Origin: Moritella dasanensis ArB 0140
GTDB taxonomy: Bacteria > Pseudomonadota > Gammaproteobacteria > Enterobacterales > Moritellaceae
DNA: 64,000 nucleotides
Reading direction: 5' to 3'
Assembly: GCF_000276805.1 (NCBI RefSeq)
Contig: NZ_AKXQ01000002.1
Location: forward strand, 1 to 64,000
In this document: piece after piece, positions 37,429-46,310 of the stretch
How the letters are laid out: the number at the start of each line of letters is the position of its first letter
Position numbering within the stretch: position 1 is the first letter of the stretch
Made by a program: the position numbers and the translations under genes
The notes under the pieces: model-generated
What the model saw: the letters and a program-made list of their open reading frames with translations, nothing else
The model's database searches: none
What the model was told of the DNA's origin: nothing

Positions 37429-37484
37429 AATATCTTCACACATATAAACCAAGGCCCGAACTCGCGGTTCATTTATCATGACGA

Positions 37485-37970
37485 TTATATCGGTTTTGAA
37501 TCCGCATCTAACTTGGCTTTTATATAATCTGAATGTGTGATGTAAATAAGATCTGCGACTTGTCTAATTAATGCTTCTTCACTTGGATCAATAACGCCAT
37601 CGGCATAAGCCACACACCACATTGACTCAATGAGTTCATACCTTTGTTTGTATTCAACATTACGTAACGTCGATGTAAATTCATAAACTGAAACTGAGTC
37701 GTCACTTTTCTTACTGGCGATGACTAACAACTCGTTCGCTTTTTCGTTGTCGATACCGAGTAATAATGAAAGTTGACGAACTTTAGCAATGGTTTCTTTG
37801 TCGTTAATGTCATTATCTATGCTAGCAACTTCACATAACAATGCTGCCATTGATAATTCAAATTCCTGTTTACCTACGATATTTGGTAACGATGCGTCAT
37901 CAGATAATTGCTTAAATAAATTGTGTAATGCTTTAAACATACATGGTTCACTCTTATTAATAGAAGACAT
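37485..37970 (-). CDS. TerB-like (tellurite-resistance/DUF533-type) protein
   Basis: This encodes 161 residues, or 151 if the second in-frame ATG at 37940 (with an AAGAG ribosome site) is used. It is all-helical, with two TerB repeats: FELSMAALLCEVASIDNDIND and YELIESMWCVAYADGVIDPSE, each ending in the acidic D/E-rich metal-binding-like turn. TerB-fold proteins bind divalent metal and occur in stress-response complexes; the solitary form is of unknown role and need not confer tellurite resistance. It is transcribed divergently from the GGDEF gene. Confidence 0.75.
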   Translation of the reverse strand: MSSINKSEPCMFKALHNLFKQLSDDASLPNIVGKQEFELSMAALLCEVASIDNDINDKETIAKVRQLSLLLGIDNEKANELLVIASKKSDDSVSVYEFTSTLRNVEYKQRYELIESMWCVAYADGVIDPSEEALIRQVADLIYITHSDYIKAKLDADSKPI

Positions 37971-38178
37971 TATTCCTGTGCATTACGTTATGACAACAAG
38001 ATGTTTAAAAAGTTTTGTTCTATTCCCTACTCTGGTCTACCACTTATTGATAATAAGCATTTGTATATCATTGTTTATACTTATTGGTGACAATGTGTTA
38101 TTTATGCGACTAAGGAACTGTTTTCTATATCTAATTGTTCAATTAATTTCATTGTTTGATATTATCGAGTAATCATTG

Positions 38179-40047
38179 ATGGTTTATTTTAGCTTATTCC
38201 ATAAAGCATCAATCCAGTTAATCGATATCATGGATGATTTTATCTCAGTGAAAATGTTGCATCTAAAATTACAACCTAAACTCTTCATTTCGATGATTTA
38301 TCCACTGCTGGCATTGATTATGATTAGCTTAATTTATGTTGGCTATTCTGATTATAAGTACATTAAACAAAGTACTTATCAACAAGCTGAAAACAACTTA
38401 GACATTGCTAACGAATACCTGAATCAACATTTGAATGCCGTAGATAATCAGCTATATCTACTTGGTGAAACATATAAGTATAACTATAACGTCACCGAAT
38501 TTTTATTAAGTGCTCAATACTTACTTAATAATGAAACCAGGTACTTGGAGATTGGATTACTCACGTCTAAAAATGAGTATTACGCGACGAATTATGTTTA
38601 TAACGGCGATGCTGACGATAACCGCTCACGTGTCTGGTTTAGTGACAACATGGATTATGATCAGCCATTTATATCAACACTTTATCAAAGTGAACAGACA
38701 AATAAATGGACGGTAGCAATTGTCCGTTTATTGAAGCTTAATAACGGCGAATCTGCACGCATTGTCCTAGAACTTGATATTCTTGGACTTTATGACAAAC
38801 TATCATTACTTAAGACATTGATGCATGGCTATGTTTACGCTGTGGATACCAAAACGGGTGAAATAGTCATGCACCCTGACCCATCTCGTATTTCGACAAA
38901 ATCTGTCAGTGTTACATCAGATGTACTTGATAGTATCGCCAGTAATACAATGTCTAAAAATACCATTAACTATACTTATCAAGGCCAAAATAAGTTCAGT
39001 ATTTATGAATCCAAGAATCAGTTTGGCTGGGTATTACTCTCTAATTCCAACAATACGGATTTGACCTATAAAGCATTAAACATCGGCGTTGTATCCTTTG
39101 CCTTGTTCGCTATTTTAGTCGTGATATTAATGACGTTCTTCATATCTAATCGTATACACAGCAAGGGGCAAGTACTGTCGGGATCAACACGATTAGAAGA
39201 TATCTATAGCTTGTTGCTACAAATGGCCAGTGAACTGATTAAATTCGATAAAATGTTTCTCTTTATACACAATCCTTACAACCAACAGTTCGAAGAACCT
39301 ATCCACAACATTAGACTCAGTGAAAGTGATGTCTTCAGTGAGGTTGATGATAACAAAATCAACGCGTTGAAAATTGATAATCCCTTAATCCCTGACATAT
39401 CATCGGTACAACGTTGTGTTCGTATTCCACTTTATAATAAAGGTCTGCTTGTCGGTGTTCTCTACCTGACAAATAGTAATTTAAACGCGTTGCATTTTAT
39501 GAACATATTTCGTAACTACGCACAGAGTGCACTGATCAATATGCTGTTAACGCAGAAAATACGCAGTGAAGATTCAATGACCCATTTGATGAACAAAGCG
39601 TATCTACGTCAACAAATGGGCAATCAGATTAAATCTAAGACTGCTGATACCTACCTAGCAATGATTGATCTAGATGACTTTAAAATAATTAACGATACCT
39701 ATGGCCATTTGTTTGGTGACCTCGTTATTATCAAAACTGCTGATATGCTTAAACATTACTTCAACCATCAAACGGTTACATCTCGATACGGTGGCGAAGA
39801 ATTCGCAGTCCTTTTTCAGGCTAATGATGAGCAACAAGCATATAAAAAATTAGACGAATTTCGCTATGGTATTGAAACCATGATTGTCAGCTCTGAAGAT
39901 AAACAATGTCAGTTAACAGTCAGCATTGGCTTTGCAAAACTACGTACAAGTATCGACATGACAATTTATGATGCAGACAAGGCATTGTATTTAGCTAAGA
40001 ATAATAGTAAAAATAAGGTATACCAATCAATTGAAATTGTTAGTTGA
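38179..40047 (+). CDS. Membrane-bound diguanylate cyclase with Cache sensor
   Basis: This encodes about 622 residues; the true start is uncertain, and ATG 38254 (MLHLKLQPKLF) gives a more typical N-terminus. Architecture: membrane helix (FISMIYPLLALIMISLIYVG), extracytoplasmic dCache-like sensor (about 60-300, including VDTKTGEIVMHPDPSR), second helix (GVVSFALFAILVVILMTFF), GAF-like domain (about 360-460) and GGDEF domain with active motif YGGEEFAVLF. Synthesis of cyclic di-GMP in response to a periplasmic ligand is expected. It is followed 17 nt later by the ABC exporter gene. Confidence 0.85.
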   Translation: MVYFSLFHKASIQLIDIMDDFISVKMLHLKLQPKLFISMIYPLLALIMISLIYVGYSDYKYIKQSTYQQAENNLDIANEYLNQHLNAVDNQLYLLGETYKYNYNVTEFLLSAQYLLNNETRYLEIGLLTSKNEYYATNYVYNGDADDNRSRVWFSDNMDYDQPFISTLYQSEQTNKWTVAIVRLLKLNNGESARIVLELDILGLYDKLSLLKTLMHGYVYAVDTKTGEIVMHPDPSRISTKSVSVTSDVLDSIASNTMSKNTINYTYQGQNKFSIYESKNQFGWVLLSNSNNTDLTYKALNIGVVSFALFAILVVILMTFFISNRIHSKGQVLSGSTRLEDIYSLLLQMASELIKFDKMFLFIHNPYNQQFEEPIHNIRLSESDVFSEVDDNKINALKIDNPLIPDISSVQRCVRIPLYNKGLLVGVLYLTNSNLNALHFMNIFRNYAQSALINMLLTQKIRSEDSMTHLMNKAYLRQQMGNQIKSKTADTYLAMIDLDDFKIINDTYGHLFGDLVIIKTADMLKHYFNHQTVTSRYGGEEFAVLFQANDEQQAYKKLDEFRYGIETMIVSSEDKQCQLTVSIGFAKLRTSIDMTIYDADKALYLAKNNSKNKVYQSIEIVS

Positions 40048-40064
40048 TAAAAGAAGGCCACGCA

Positions 40065-41849
40065 ATGAGTTCATCATTTACTGATAACATCGATAAAACA
40101 CAATCATTCACCAGTTTGTTACCTATTTTAGCTTTTATCAAACCCTATAAGTTAATGGTGTTTTATGCCCTACTCGCGCTGTTAGTGACAGCCGCTGTTA
40201 ATTTGTCACTTGGCCAAGGCGTTAAGTTTGTTATTGATAATGGTTTTATTGCGGGGTCTGAAGCACAATTAAAAACAGCTATTTTTGCGCTCGTCATTCT
40301 AATCACGCTGCTTGCTATAGGTACCTTCAGTCGTTTCTATCTTATGTCTTGGCTTGGCGAACGTGTCAGTGCAGATATCAGAAAAGCTGTATTTAATCAG
40401 GTTATCAAACTACACCCAAGCTATTTTGAAGAAAATCGCAGTGGTGAAATTATGTCACGGTTAACGACAGATACCACACTGCTACAATCCATTATTGGTT
40501 CTTCTTTTTCAATGGCGTTGCGCAGTGCGCTGATGTTGATTGGTGGTTTGATCATGCTGCTAATAACCAACATCAATCTCACGCTTTGGGTTGTGGGTTT
40601 TGTCCCTTTCATTCTTATCCCTATCTTAATTTACGGTAAAAAGGTGCGGTTGTTAGCCGCCAACAGCCAAGATGCAATTGCCGACATTGGCACTTACGCC
40701 GGTGAAATAATACAGAATATCAAAGTAGTACAAAGTTATACTCACGAACAAACAGAGACAGCGGCCTTTGCCGGTGAAGTTGAAAAAGCATTTTCAGTTG
40801 CTAAGAATAGAATTAAACAACGTTCGTTATTGATCGCGATTGTCATCTTTCTTACTTTTGGTGCTATCAGTATTATGTTATGGGTTGGCGGCATGGATGT
40901 GCTGAGAGGTAACATGACTGGTGGTGAGCTAGGTGCATTCGTATTTTATGCCATCATGGTCGCTATGTCTGTTGCCACTATTTCGGAAGTGTATGGCGAA
41001 TTACAACGTGCAGCCGGCTCTGCTACGCGTTTGTTAGAGTTGCTGGAAGTCACCAGTAAAATACAAAGCCCTGAACAACCTAAAGATATGATCAATAATC
41101 ACAGTAATATTATCGAATTCAAAAACGTGGACTTTTACTATCCATCACGCCCAAACACCGCTGCGTTAAAAAGTCTTAATTTAGTCATACCAAAAGGTAA
41201 AGTGATTGCGTTGGTGGGTCCATCCGGCGCCGGCAAAACAACCTTGTTCGAGTTGCTGCAACGATTTTACGACCCACAAGAAGGTTCTGTGCTTTTCAAT
41301 AACCAAAATATTAACGCGTTAGCACTGCACGAAGTGCGCCAGCGCATGGGTATGGTACCGCAACATCCGGTATTGTTCAGTTCAGACGTTTGGCACAATA
41401 TCCGTTATGGTGATCCAACTGCCACTGACGACGCGGTAATAAAAGCAGCTAAACTTGCCCATGCCCATGAGTTTATTGAACAACTGCCCGAGGGTTATAA
41501 CAGCTTTTTAGGTGAGCAAGGCGTGCGTTTATCTGGTGGTCAAAAACAACGTATTGCCCTCGCCCGTGCAATATTGAAAGATCCTGAAGTCTTGTTGTTA
41601 GATGAAGCAACCAGTGCCCTTGATGCAGAAAGTGAACATCATGTGCAAGCGGCGTTGGAAGAATTGATGCTGAATAGAACCACGCTTATTATTGCGCATC
41701 GATTATCTACGGTGATTAATGCCGATGTTATATTGCTAATGGACCAAGGCCAAGTGATTGCCCAGGGGACACATAACCAATTGCTTGAGTCATCGACATT
41801 GTATCGTCGCCTGTGTGAATTACAGTTTGAGAACGCACCTAAGGGTTAA
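40065..41849 (+). CDS. ABC exporter, fused permease/ATPase (MsbA-related)
   Basis: The 594-residue half-transporter starts at ATG 40065 (GAAGG 7 nt upstream). A six-helix transmembrane domain (about 20-320) is followed by a nucleotide-binding domain with Walker A GPSGAGKTT, Q-loop PQHPVLF, signature LSGGQKQR, Walker B VLLLDEATSALD and H-loop AHRLS. The layout and ENRSGEIMSRLTTDT coupling region match the MsbA-related bacterial exporters (TIGR02204-like). It presumably acts as a homodimer; the lipid or drug substrate is unknown. Closely spaced after the GGDEF gene, it is probably in one operon. Confidence 0.88.
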   Translation: MSSSFTDNIDKTQSFTSLLPILAFIKPYKLMVFYALLALLVTAAVNLSLGQGVKFVIDNGFIAGSEAQLKTAIFALVILITLLAIGTFSRFYLMSWLGERVSADIRKAVFNQVIKLHPSYFEENRSGEIMSRLTTDTTLLQSIIGSSFSMALRSALMLIGGLIMLLITNINLTLWVVGFVPFILIPILIYGKKVRLLAANSQDAIADIGTYAGEIIQNIKVVQSYTHEQTETAAFAGEVEKAFSVAKNRIKQRSLLIAIVIFLTFGAISIMLWVGGMDVLRGNMTGGELGAFVFYAIMVAMSVATISEVYGELQRAAGSATRLLELLEVTSKIQSPEQPKDMINNHSNIIEFKNVDFYYPSRPNTAALKSLNLVIPKGKVIALVGPSGAGKTTLFELLQRFYDPQEGSVLFNNQNINALALHEVRQRMGMVPQHPVLFSSDVWHNIRYGDPTATDDAVIKAAKLAHAHEFIEQLPEGYNSFLGEQGVRLSGGQKQRIALARAILKDPEVLLLDEATSALDAESEHHVQAALEELMLNRTTLIIAHRLSTVINADVILLMDQGQVIAQGTHNQLLESSTLYRRLCELQFENAPKG

Positions 41850-41999
41850 ATCACTGCTTAAGTTAGCGAGATCTTAATTTGTATAATGAATTAATTTAGT
41901 AACCTTGTGGTTTGTTAATCACTGTCTAGTATTAGGGTGTAAGCCGTAATACAGAGACCATAAATACCTGTATCCACTTATATAATTAGTAGGGTAAGT

Positions 42000-42173
42000 A
42001 TGAGCAAATTAATCTTAATGATCACGTTCATCATGGCTTCAGTTACATTCAATGTGAGTGCAACTGAAGGACAAGGTTCCGGTGTATTGGGACCAGAAGT
42101 GAAATGCAAACTACAGAATGGCGATGTAATTAAAACCTATGCGCAAATATGTGTAGCGCGAAAAGGCAGTTAA
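42000..42173 (+). CDS. Small secreted two-cysteine protein
   Basis: The 57-residue ORF has an AGGG ribosome site just upstream. The first ~22 residues (MSKLILMITFIMASVTFNV) form a signal peptide. The ~35-residue mature part has two cysteines (VKCKLQNGDVI and QICVARKGS) that could form a disulfide. No family is recognised. It lies 150 nt after the ABC exporter gene and convergent with a lipoprotein gene. The signal peptide and ribosome site make a real gene likely, but its function is unknown. Confidence 0.6.
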   Translation: MSKLILMITFIMASVTFNVSATEGQGSGVLGPEVKCKLQNGDVIKTYAQICVARKGS

Positions 42174-42275
42174 TTATCATAAATTACACCAGAACGATAT
42201 AAAGCGTCAATTAGTACAAGGCTACACCTCTTGTAATAATTATTGCTCTTGTACTAATTATTGCGCTTGAAAGAA

Positions 42276-42842
42276 TTAAAGGCTTTGTTTAGCCTCATTT
42301 TCAATTTTATTTTGTATTTGTACTTGCTCATAACCTGTCATATAAGTACCTGGTAGTGAAAGTACTGGTCCATGTTTACTGTTCGCTTTCTCTTGTAATT
42401 GAATCACTAGGTCAGCGTTATTGTTCACTGATTCAGGAATCGAGAATGAAAACATTTGGTCAAATACACATAATTCATCACACGTTCTAAATGTTGCGCG
42501 TTCTTGTTTAATCTTCACTGATTCCAATCCATTAATAGACACAAAACCGTATTCAAAACCAAAATCTGTATGCTTAACTAACAAGTTAACACGTGTATCT
42601 ATCTGATGTTTTTCATTGCTACTTTCTCTGCCATACAGGTAAGCGTCAGCTTTAAACAGTGCCGTTGTTGTGCCTGCTTTTGCTGGCAATCTAATTGTAG
42701 GTCCCGTTAATCGCTTGCCTTCCCACGTCTGCTGAACCGAGACCATGTCTTTAAATTGTACAGAACTCGCATCTTGATAAGTATTCGAACAAGCCACGAG
42801 TGCAAGTGGTAATAGAAGTGGCGCTAGAAATTTTAGTTTCAT
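42276..42842 (-). CDS. Uncharacterised periplasmic lipoprotein
   Basis: This encodes 188 residues from ATG 42842; an ATG three codons upstream (42851) lies directly against the GAGAG ribosome site. The lipobox LVAC is followed by SNTYQDASS. The mature beta-rich domain contains two Cys close together (TCDELC) and segments FEYGFVSINGLESVKI and HGPVLSLPGTYMTGY. No catalytic motif or known family was recognised. It is transcribed in the same direction as the chitobiase, with a hairpin between them, so it is probably a separate unit. Confidence 0.65.
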   Translation of the reverse strand: MKLKFLAPLLLPLALVACSNTYQDASSVQFKDMVSVQQTWEGKRLTGPTIRLPAKAGTTTALFKADAYLYGRESSNEKHQIDTRVNLLVKHTDFGFEYGFVSINGLESVKIKQERATFRTCDELCVFDQMFSFSIPESVNNNADLVIQLQEKANSKHGPVLSLPGTYMTGYEQVQIQNKIENEAKQSL

Positions 42843-42955
42843 CTTAATCATCTCTCGTTATAGGTCTGACAGTCTTAATCATGCGATTGTTTTAGATTAC
42901 GGTACTGATTTCTTAAATATGTTCTATGAAATATAGTGCTATGAAATATTGGAAT

Positions 42956-42987
42956 AAAGGCGATTGAATTAATATCCAATCACCTTT
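42956..42987 (-). terminator. Hairpin terminator after chitobiase gene
   Basis: AAAGGcGATTG (42956-42966) and CAATCaCCTTT (42977-42987) pair with one internal mismatch, 26 nt beyond the chitobiase stop. Confidence 0.55.
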
Positions 42988-43012
42988 AATTTTAAGTCAC
43001 TTTTAAGTTAAC

Positions 43013-45670
43013 TTATTTAACCGACGTAATACGGCTAAAGCGTTTACCGTCTGGCGATACTGTTCGTAATTCAGCCGTCGTGACCGAAACTGGTTTTGTC
43101 CATGTCGTCCACGTTGAACCCGAGTCAGTACTGTATTGTACTTCTAAACCAGGGAATGCAACGTTTGTTAATAGCTTACCTGATTCAATCTTTCCACCCG
43201 GTACTGGCAGACGATATTGAACACCAGTAATGTCTATTTTAGCGAGTTCACGTTGACCAACGATGTTAGCAAATTGGCTCCAGGCTGCCTGTTGTTTATT
43301 AGCATCAACAAACGTGGTTTCGCCGCCTTTGAATTCACGATCTTTCACGTAATCCAGTTCCCATGACGCTTTATGCCACGAACGCTCTGCTAATGGCAAG
43401 ATACGTGGGTAAACCATGTATTCAAATTGTGAGTCTGTACGTACTGACTCACTCCAAAGCTGACCTGAAATACCATTGTAACCACGGTTTTCAGTGTCAC
43501 CTTTTATGTTGAAGTTATTACCGTCACGGTCTGTCGATGTTTCAGCGTTCTGCGGTAAATTATTCGGTGAGAATTTAAATACCTTTTTACTGTCAGTGTA
43601 ACGTGTTGCCCAGTAGTAACCGCGTTCTTTTGAGTTTACTTCATACGGGAAATCGAAATACAGGTAATCTGGATGTGATTGTACTACTTCAAAACCTTTT
43701 TCAGTCATGTGGTTAGACATATTAGCCCCGCCCCAATATAAGGTTTCCCATACATTGGCGACAGTTGTTATAGGTAAATCTTTAGCATCAACGCCTTTCA
43801 GTCCATCTTGCCATAACTGGGTTTTTTCAATACCGGCAGCGGCAATAATATTAGCTACTTTTTTAACAAACATTGGACCCAAATCATGTGCTGTTTCTAA
43901 ACTATCATCCGCAGCAACTTGCGCTACACACTGTGGTGATTTATCCCAAGGCATAGATTCTTTGGTTAAGTCTTTATCACCTTTCCAACCCGTTGTACCA
44001 CCAGTTTGTTCGAAACCATTACCAAGGTGAATGTTCTTCGCTTCATCACCACCCATGTGCCATGTTTTCAATGGCTGGCCTGCTTCTTGGTGCATCGCTT
44101 GAACTTCTGAAATCACTTTGCCGATGAAATTATAAGTCGAATCCATACAAGGGTTTAAAATACCGTCATTGTAGAATTGGATCGTTGTATATACAGACTT
44201 GTCATCTGGATCAGCTAAGCGATATTCTTGTGCTTTTTGTAAATCTGAATCTTTATATTTGTTATAACGTGCTTCCATTGCCACGACACCGGCACGGGCA
44301 TGGGCAGGCATATCAATTTCTGGGATAACTTCAATGTTACGTGCATCGGCATATTGAACCAGTTCAATGTAATCTGCTTTGGTTAAATAGCCTGTACCAC
44401 GATTATCCGAACCAGGACCTGAACCCAACTGAGGTAATAAACAGGTATTCTCTTCTAAATCATGGCAACGTTTTCCGCCGATATCCGTTAATTCAGGTAG
44501 ACCTGGAATTGCAATACGCCAGCCTTCATCGTCTGTCATGTGCAAGTGGAATTTATTCATTTTATACGCACTCATTTGATCGAGTAAACGTAACAGTGAT
44601 TCTTTACTGTGGAAGTTACGCGCAATATCAACTTCCATACCTCGGTATTCAAAATTCGGCGCATCTTTTACACTGACTTGTGGGATGTTTTTGTTCAGGG
44701 CAAAGTCAGACGGGATTAATGACGCGATTGATTGTAGGGCATAAAGTGCACCGGCATTATCAAACGCTAACACTTCTGCGCTATTATCTGATACGTCAAG
44801 CGTGTAACCACCTGATTTAGCGAATTCATTTTCAAGTTGTTGCGGTGCAATAGTGATATTAACAGGATAACTACCTGCTACATTCACGCCAAAGTTTTCG
44901 AATCGTTGGGTAACTGCGTCCAGTGAACTTTGCTGCATTGCTGGTGCATGAATATTAATACCAGCGCTTAAATCAGCAAAACCTTGCACCTTATCATCTT
45001 GCCACACGGGTGTTGGAATGATTTTGTTCGCTACTGAAGCTGCTGATAATTGAGCAGTTGCAGCATTAGATTCAAAACGCGTATTCGCGTTCATGACTAT
45101 GTTGTTATCACCGGCATGTCTTTTTAGGTTTTCACCTGTTATTGGTGCCATAATTTCTGACATATCTTCAGTGTCAGTGTTACTGATCACTTTTGGTTGT
45201 GCATTTTCTGCGGTGACATAATAGCGTGGCATTACATCTGTTTCGAATAATGACCAATATTCCGCGATGAAGTTAACATCGACTGTTGAGTTAGCAGCAA
45301 AGCCTTTAAATTCTGCAGTTGGTATAAGTTTGTGTAAATCGCCATTGATATGTTCGATGGCAAACTCTGGAGAGTTAACTTCTAGGATACGTCGAATACT
45401 GTGGAAATATATTTCCCAATCGCCTGATTCAATGGCTGAACCACTATTGGTTAATTGAATTGTTGCATCTTGGCAAGCCGCCCACTCTGCGCCTAACGTC
45501 TTACATGTCGCGGCATCATCACCTTCAAGCTTCTGATTTACGACATAAGTTACTTGAACTGATGTCGATATAGCATCGACAACACTTTGTGTTGTCGCGA
45601 CTGGAGATGTAGTGCTACTACAACCTGCTAATGCAACACTTAACCCAAGTGCAATTGTTGTTTTTTTCAT
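43013..45670 (-). CDS. chb: Chitobiase / beta-N-acetylhexosaminidase (GH20) lipoprotein
   Basis: The 885-residue enzyme has a lipobox LAGC (Cys17) and should be anchored in the outer membrane. Domain order: N-terminal carbohydrate-binding CHB_HEX domain (about 30-190), GH20b domain (about 215-335), GH20 catalytic barrel (about 340-770) and C-terminal Ig-like domain. The catalytic Asp-Glu pair is in WHMGGDEAKN, and the NKFHLHMTDDEGW substrate region is intact. It releases GlcNAc from chitobiose and chito-oligomers. Length matches Vibrio chitobiases (about 880). AAGGAAGG precedes the ATG. It is divergent from the porin gene, with a CRP-like site upstream. Confidence 0.93.
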   Translation of the reverse strand: MKKTTIALGLSVALAGCSSTTSPVATTQSVVDAISTSVQVTYVVNQKLEGDDAATCKTLGAEWAACQDATIQLTNSGSAIESGDWEIYFHSIRRILEVNSPEFAIEHINGDLHKLIPTAEFKGFAANSTVDVNFIAEYWSLFETDVMPRYYVTAENAQPKVISNTDTEDMSEIMAPITGENLKRHAGDNNIVMNANTRFESNAATAQLSAASVANKIIPTPVWQDDKVQGFADLSAGINIHAPAMQQSSLDAVTQRFENFGVNVAGSYPVNITIAPQQLENEFAKSGGYTLDVSDNSAEVLAFDNAGALYALQSIASLIPSDFALNKNIPQVSVKDAPNFEYRGMEVDIARNFHSKESLLRLLDQMSAYKMNKFHLHMTDDEGWRIAIPGLPELTDIGGKRCHDLEENTCLLPQLGSGPGSDNRGTGYLTKADYIELVQYADARNIEVIPEIDMPAHARAGVVAMEARYNKYKDSDLQKAQEYRLADPDDKSVYTTIQFYNDGILNPCMDSTYNFIGKVISEVQAMHQEAGQPLKTWHMGGDEAKNIHLGNGFEQTGGTTGWKGDKDLTKESMPWDKSPQCVAQVAADDSLETAHDLGPMFVKKVANIIAAAGIEKTQLWQDGLKGVDAKDLPITTVANVWETLYWGGANMSNHMTEKGFEVVQSHPDYLYFDFPYEVNSKERGYYWATRYTDSKKVFKFSPNNLPQNAETSTDRDGNNFNIKGDTENRGYNGISGQLWSESVRTDSQFEYMVYPRILPLAERSWHKASWELDYVKDREFKGGETTFVDANKQQAAWSQFANIVGQRELAKIDITGVQYRLPVPGGKIESGKLLTNVAFPGLEVQYSTDSGSTWTTWTKPVSVTTAELRTVSPDGKRFSRITSVK

Positions 45671-45784
45671 ATTCGACCTTCCTTTGAATGAAATACTTAA
45701 ACCTGATTAATGAGTTGTTAAATTAAAAACTTAATACGCACTGTAAAGTAACATTCGTGATTTACTATCCACAAAATCAACCTA

Positions 45785-45800
45785 TGTGACAACTATCACT
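45785..45800. promoter_or_regulatory. CRP-like site upstream of chitobiase
   Basis: TGTGACAACTATCACT fits TGTGA-N6-TCACA with one mismatch. It lies about 115 nt upstream of the chitobiase start. Confidence 0.6.
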
Positions 45801-46168
45801 AATATAAGGTGTTTTATAGAAACTCACGTGATTAACATCAATATAAATTATGTCTCAAATGTTGAAGGTAATAAATTCAGATCTAAAACAAAGTGTGAAA
45901 CACGTCATCACATTATCAGTTAACATTAAAACAACCTGTAAACTAATTTACAATAACAATTAATTTATTTCACATGACTGTTAAATACTTTAATAACGGC
46001 ATCTTACATGTGTTCCGATGATATTCCGTAATACTGCAGAGTACAATTGTTATCATCACGTTAACTATAAATCCTTATTGCCCCTGTAAATTAATGCCGC
46101 GAATTAACCACTTAAAATAAGAGTAAATGAGATCTTTATCATTGTTTATGGGACATTATGGGTTTTAT

Positions 46169-46184
46169 TGTGATTTTAGTCACG
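46169..46184. promoter_or_regulatory. CRP-like site upstream of porin
   Basis: TGTGATTTTAGTCACG fits TGTGA-N6-TCACA with one mismatch. It lies about 127 nt upstream of the porin ATG, a usual activator distance once the leader is allowed for. Confidence 0.65.
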
Positions 46185-46310
46185 ACTGAGAATAAGTTAA
46201 TTTGTTTAGTAAATTAATGTGAGTAGACTTCGATTCATCAAGTAATTAAGTTCAATATGAATTAACAAAAAAACGCAAACAGCATTTACATCTACTAAAA
46301 GGATTTTAGA

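Larger units (their letters stand above)
36104..37484. other. 1.4-kb region without an intact gene
   Basis: All frames are broken, but short coding-like stretches remain, such as one ending DALVSKFNV near 36570, the remnant at 36809-37019, and GLYNTAHNVYYGK with EDDIETYSIVDVQVHECLMD near 37200-37340. It also holds a palindromic repeat (37076-37134) and a 17-bp hairpin (37391-37428). It looks like decayed accessory DNA. Confidence 0.5.
45671..46310. other. Divergent regulatory region between chitobiase and porin
   Basis: This 640-nt AT-rich region has no ORF worth calling. It contains two good CRP-like sites (45785-45800 and 46169-46184) and a weaker TGTGA-containing candidate near 45892, so it is the likely control region for both genes. 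Confidence 0.6.

Noticed and set aside
37485-37970. Tellurite-resistance determinant
   Set aside because: Only a solitary TerB-fold protein is present, without terC, terD or other ter genes, so resistance is not claimed.
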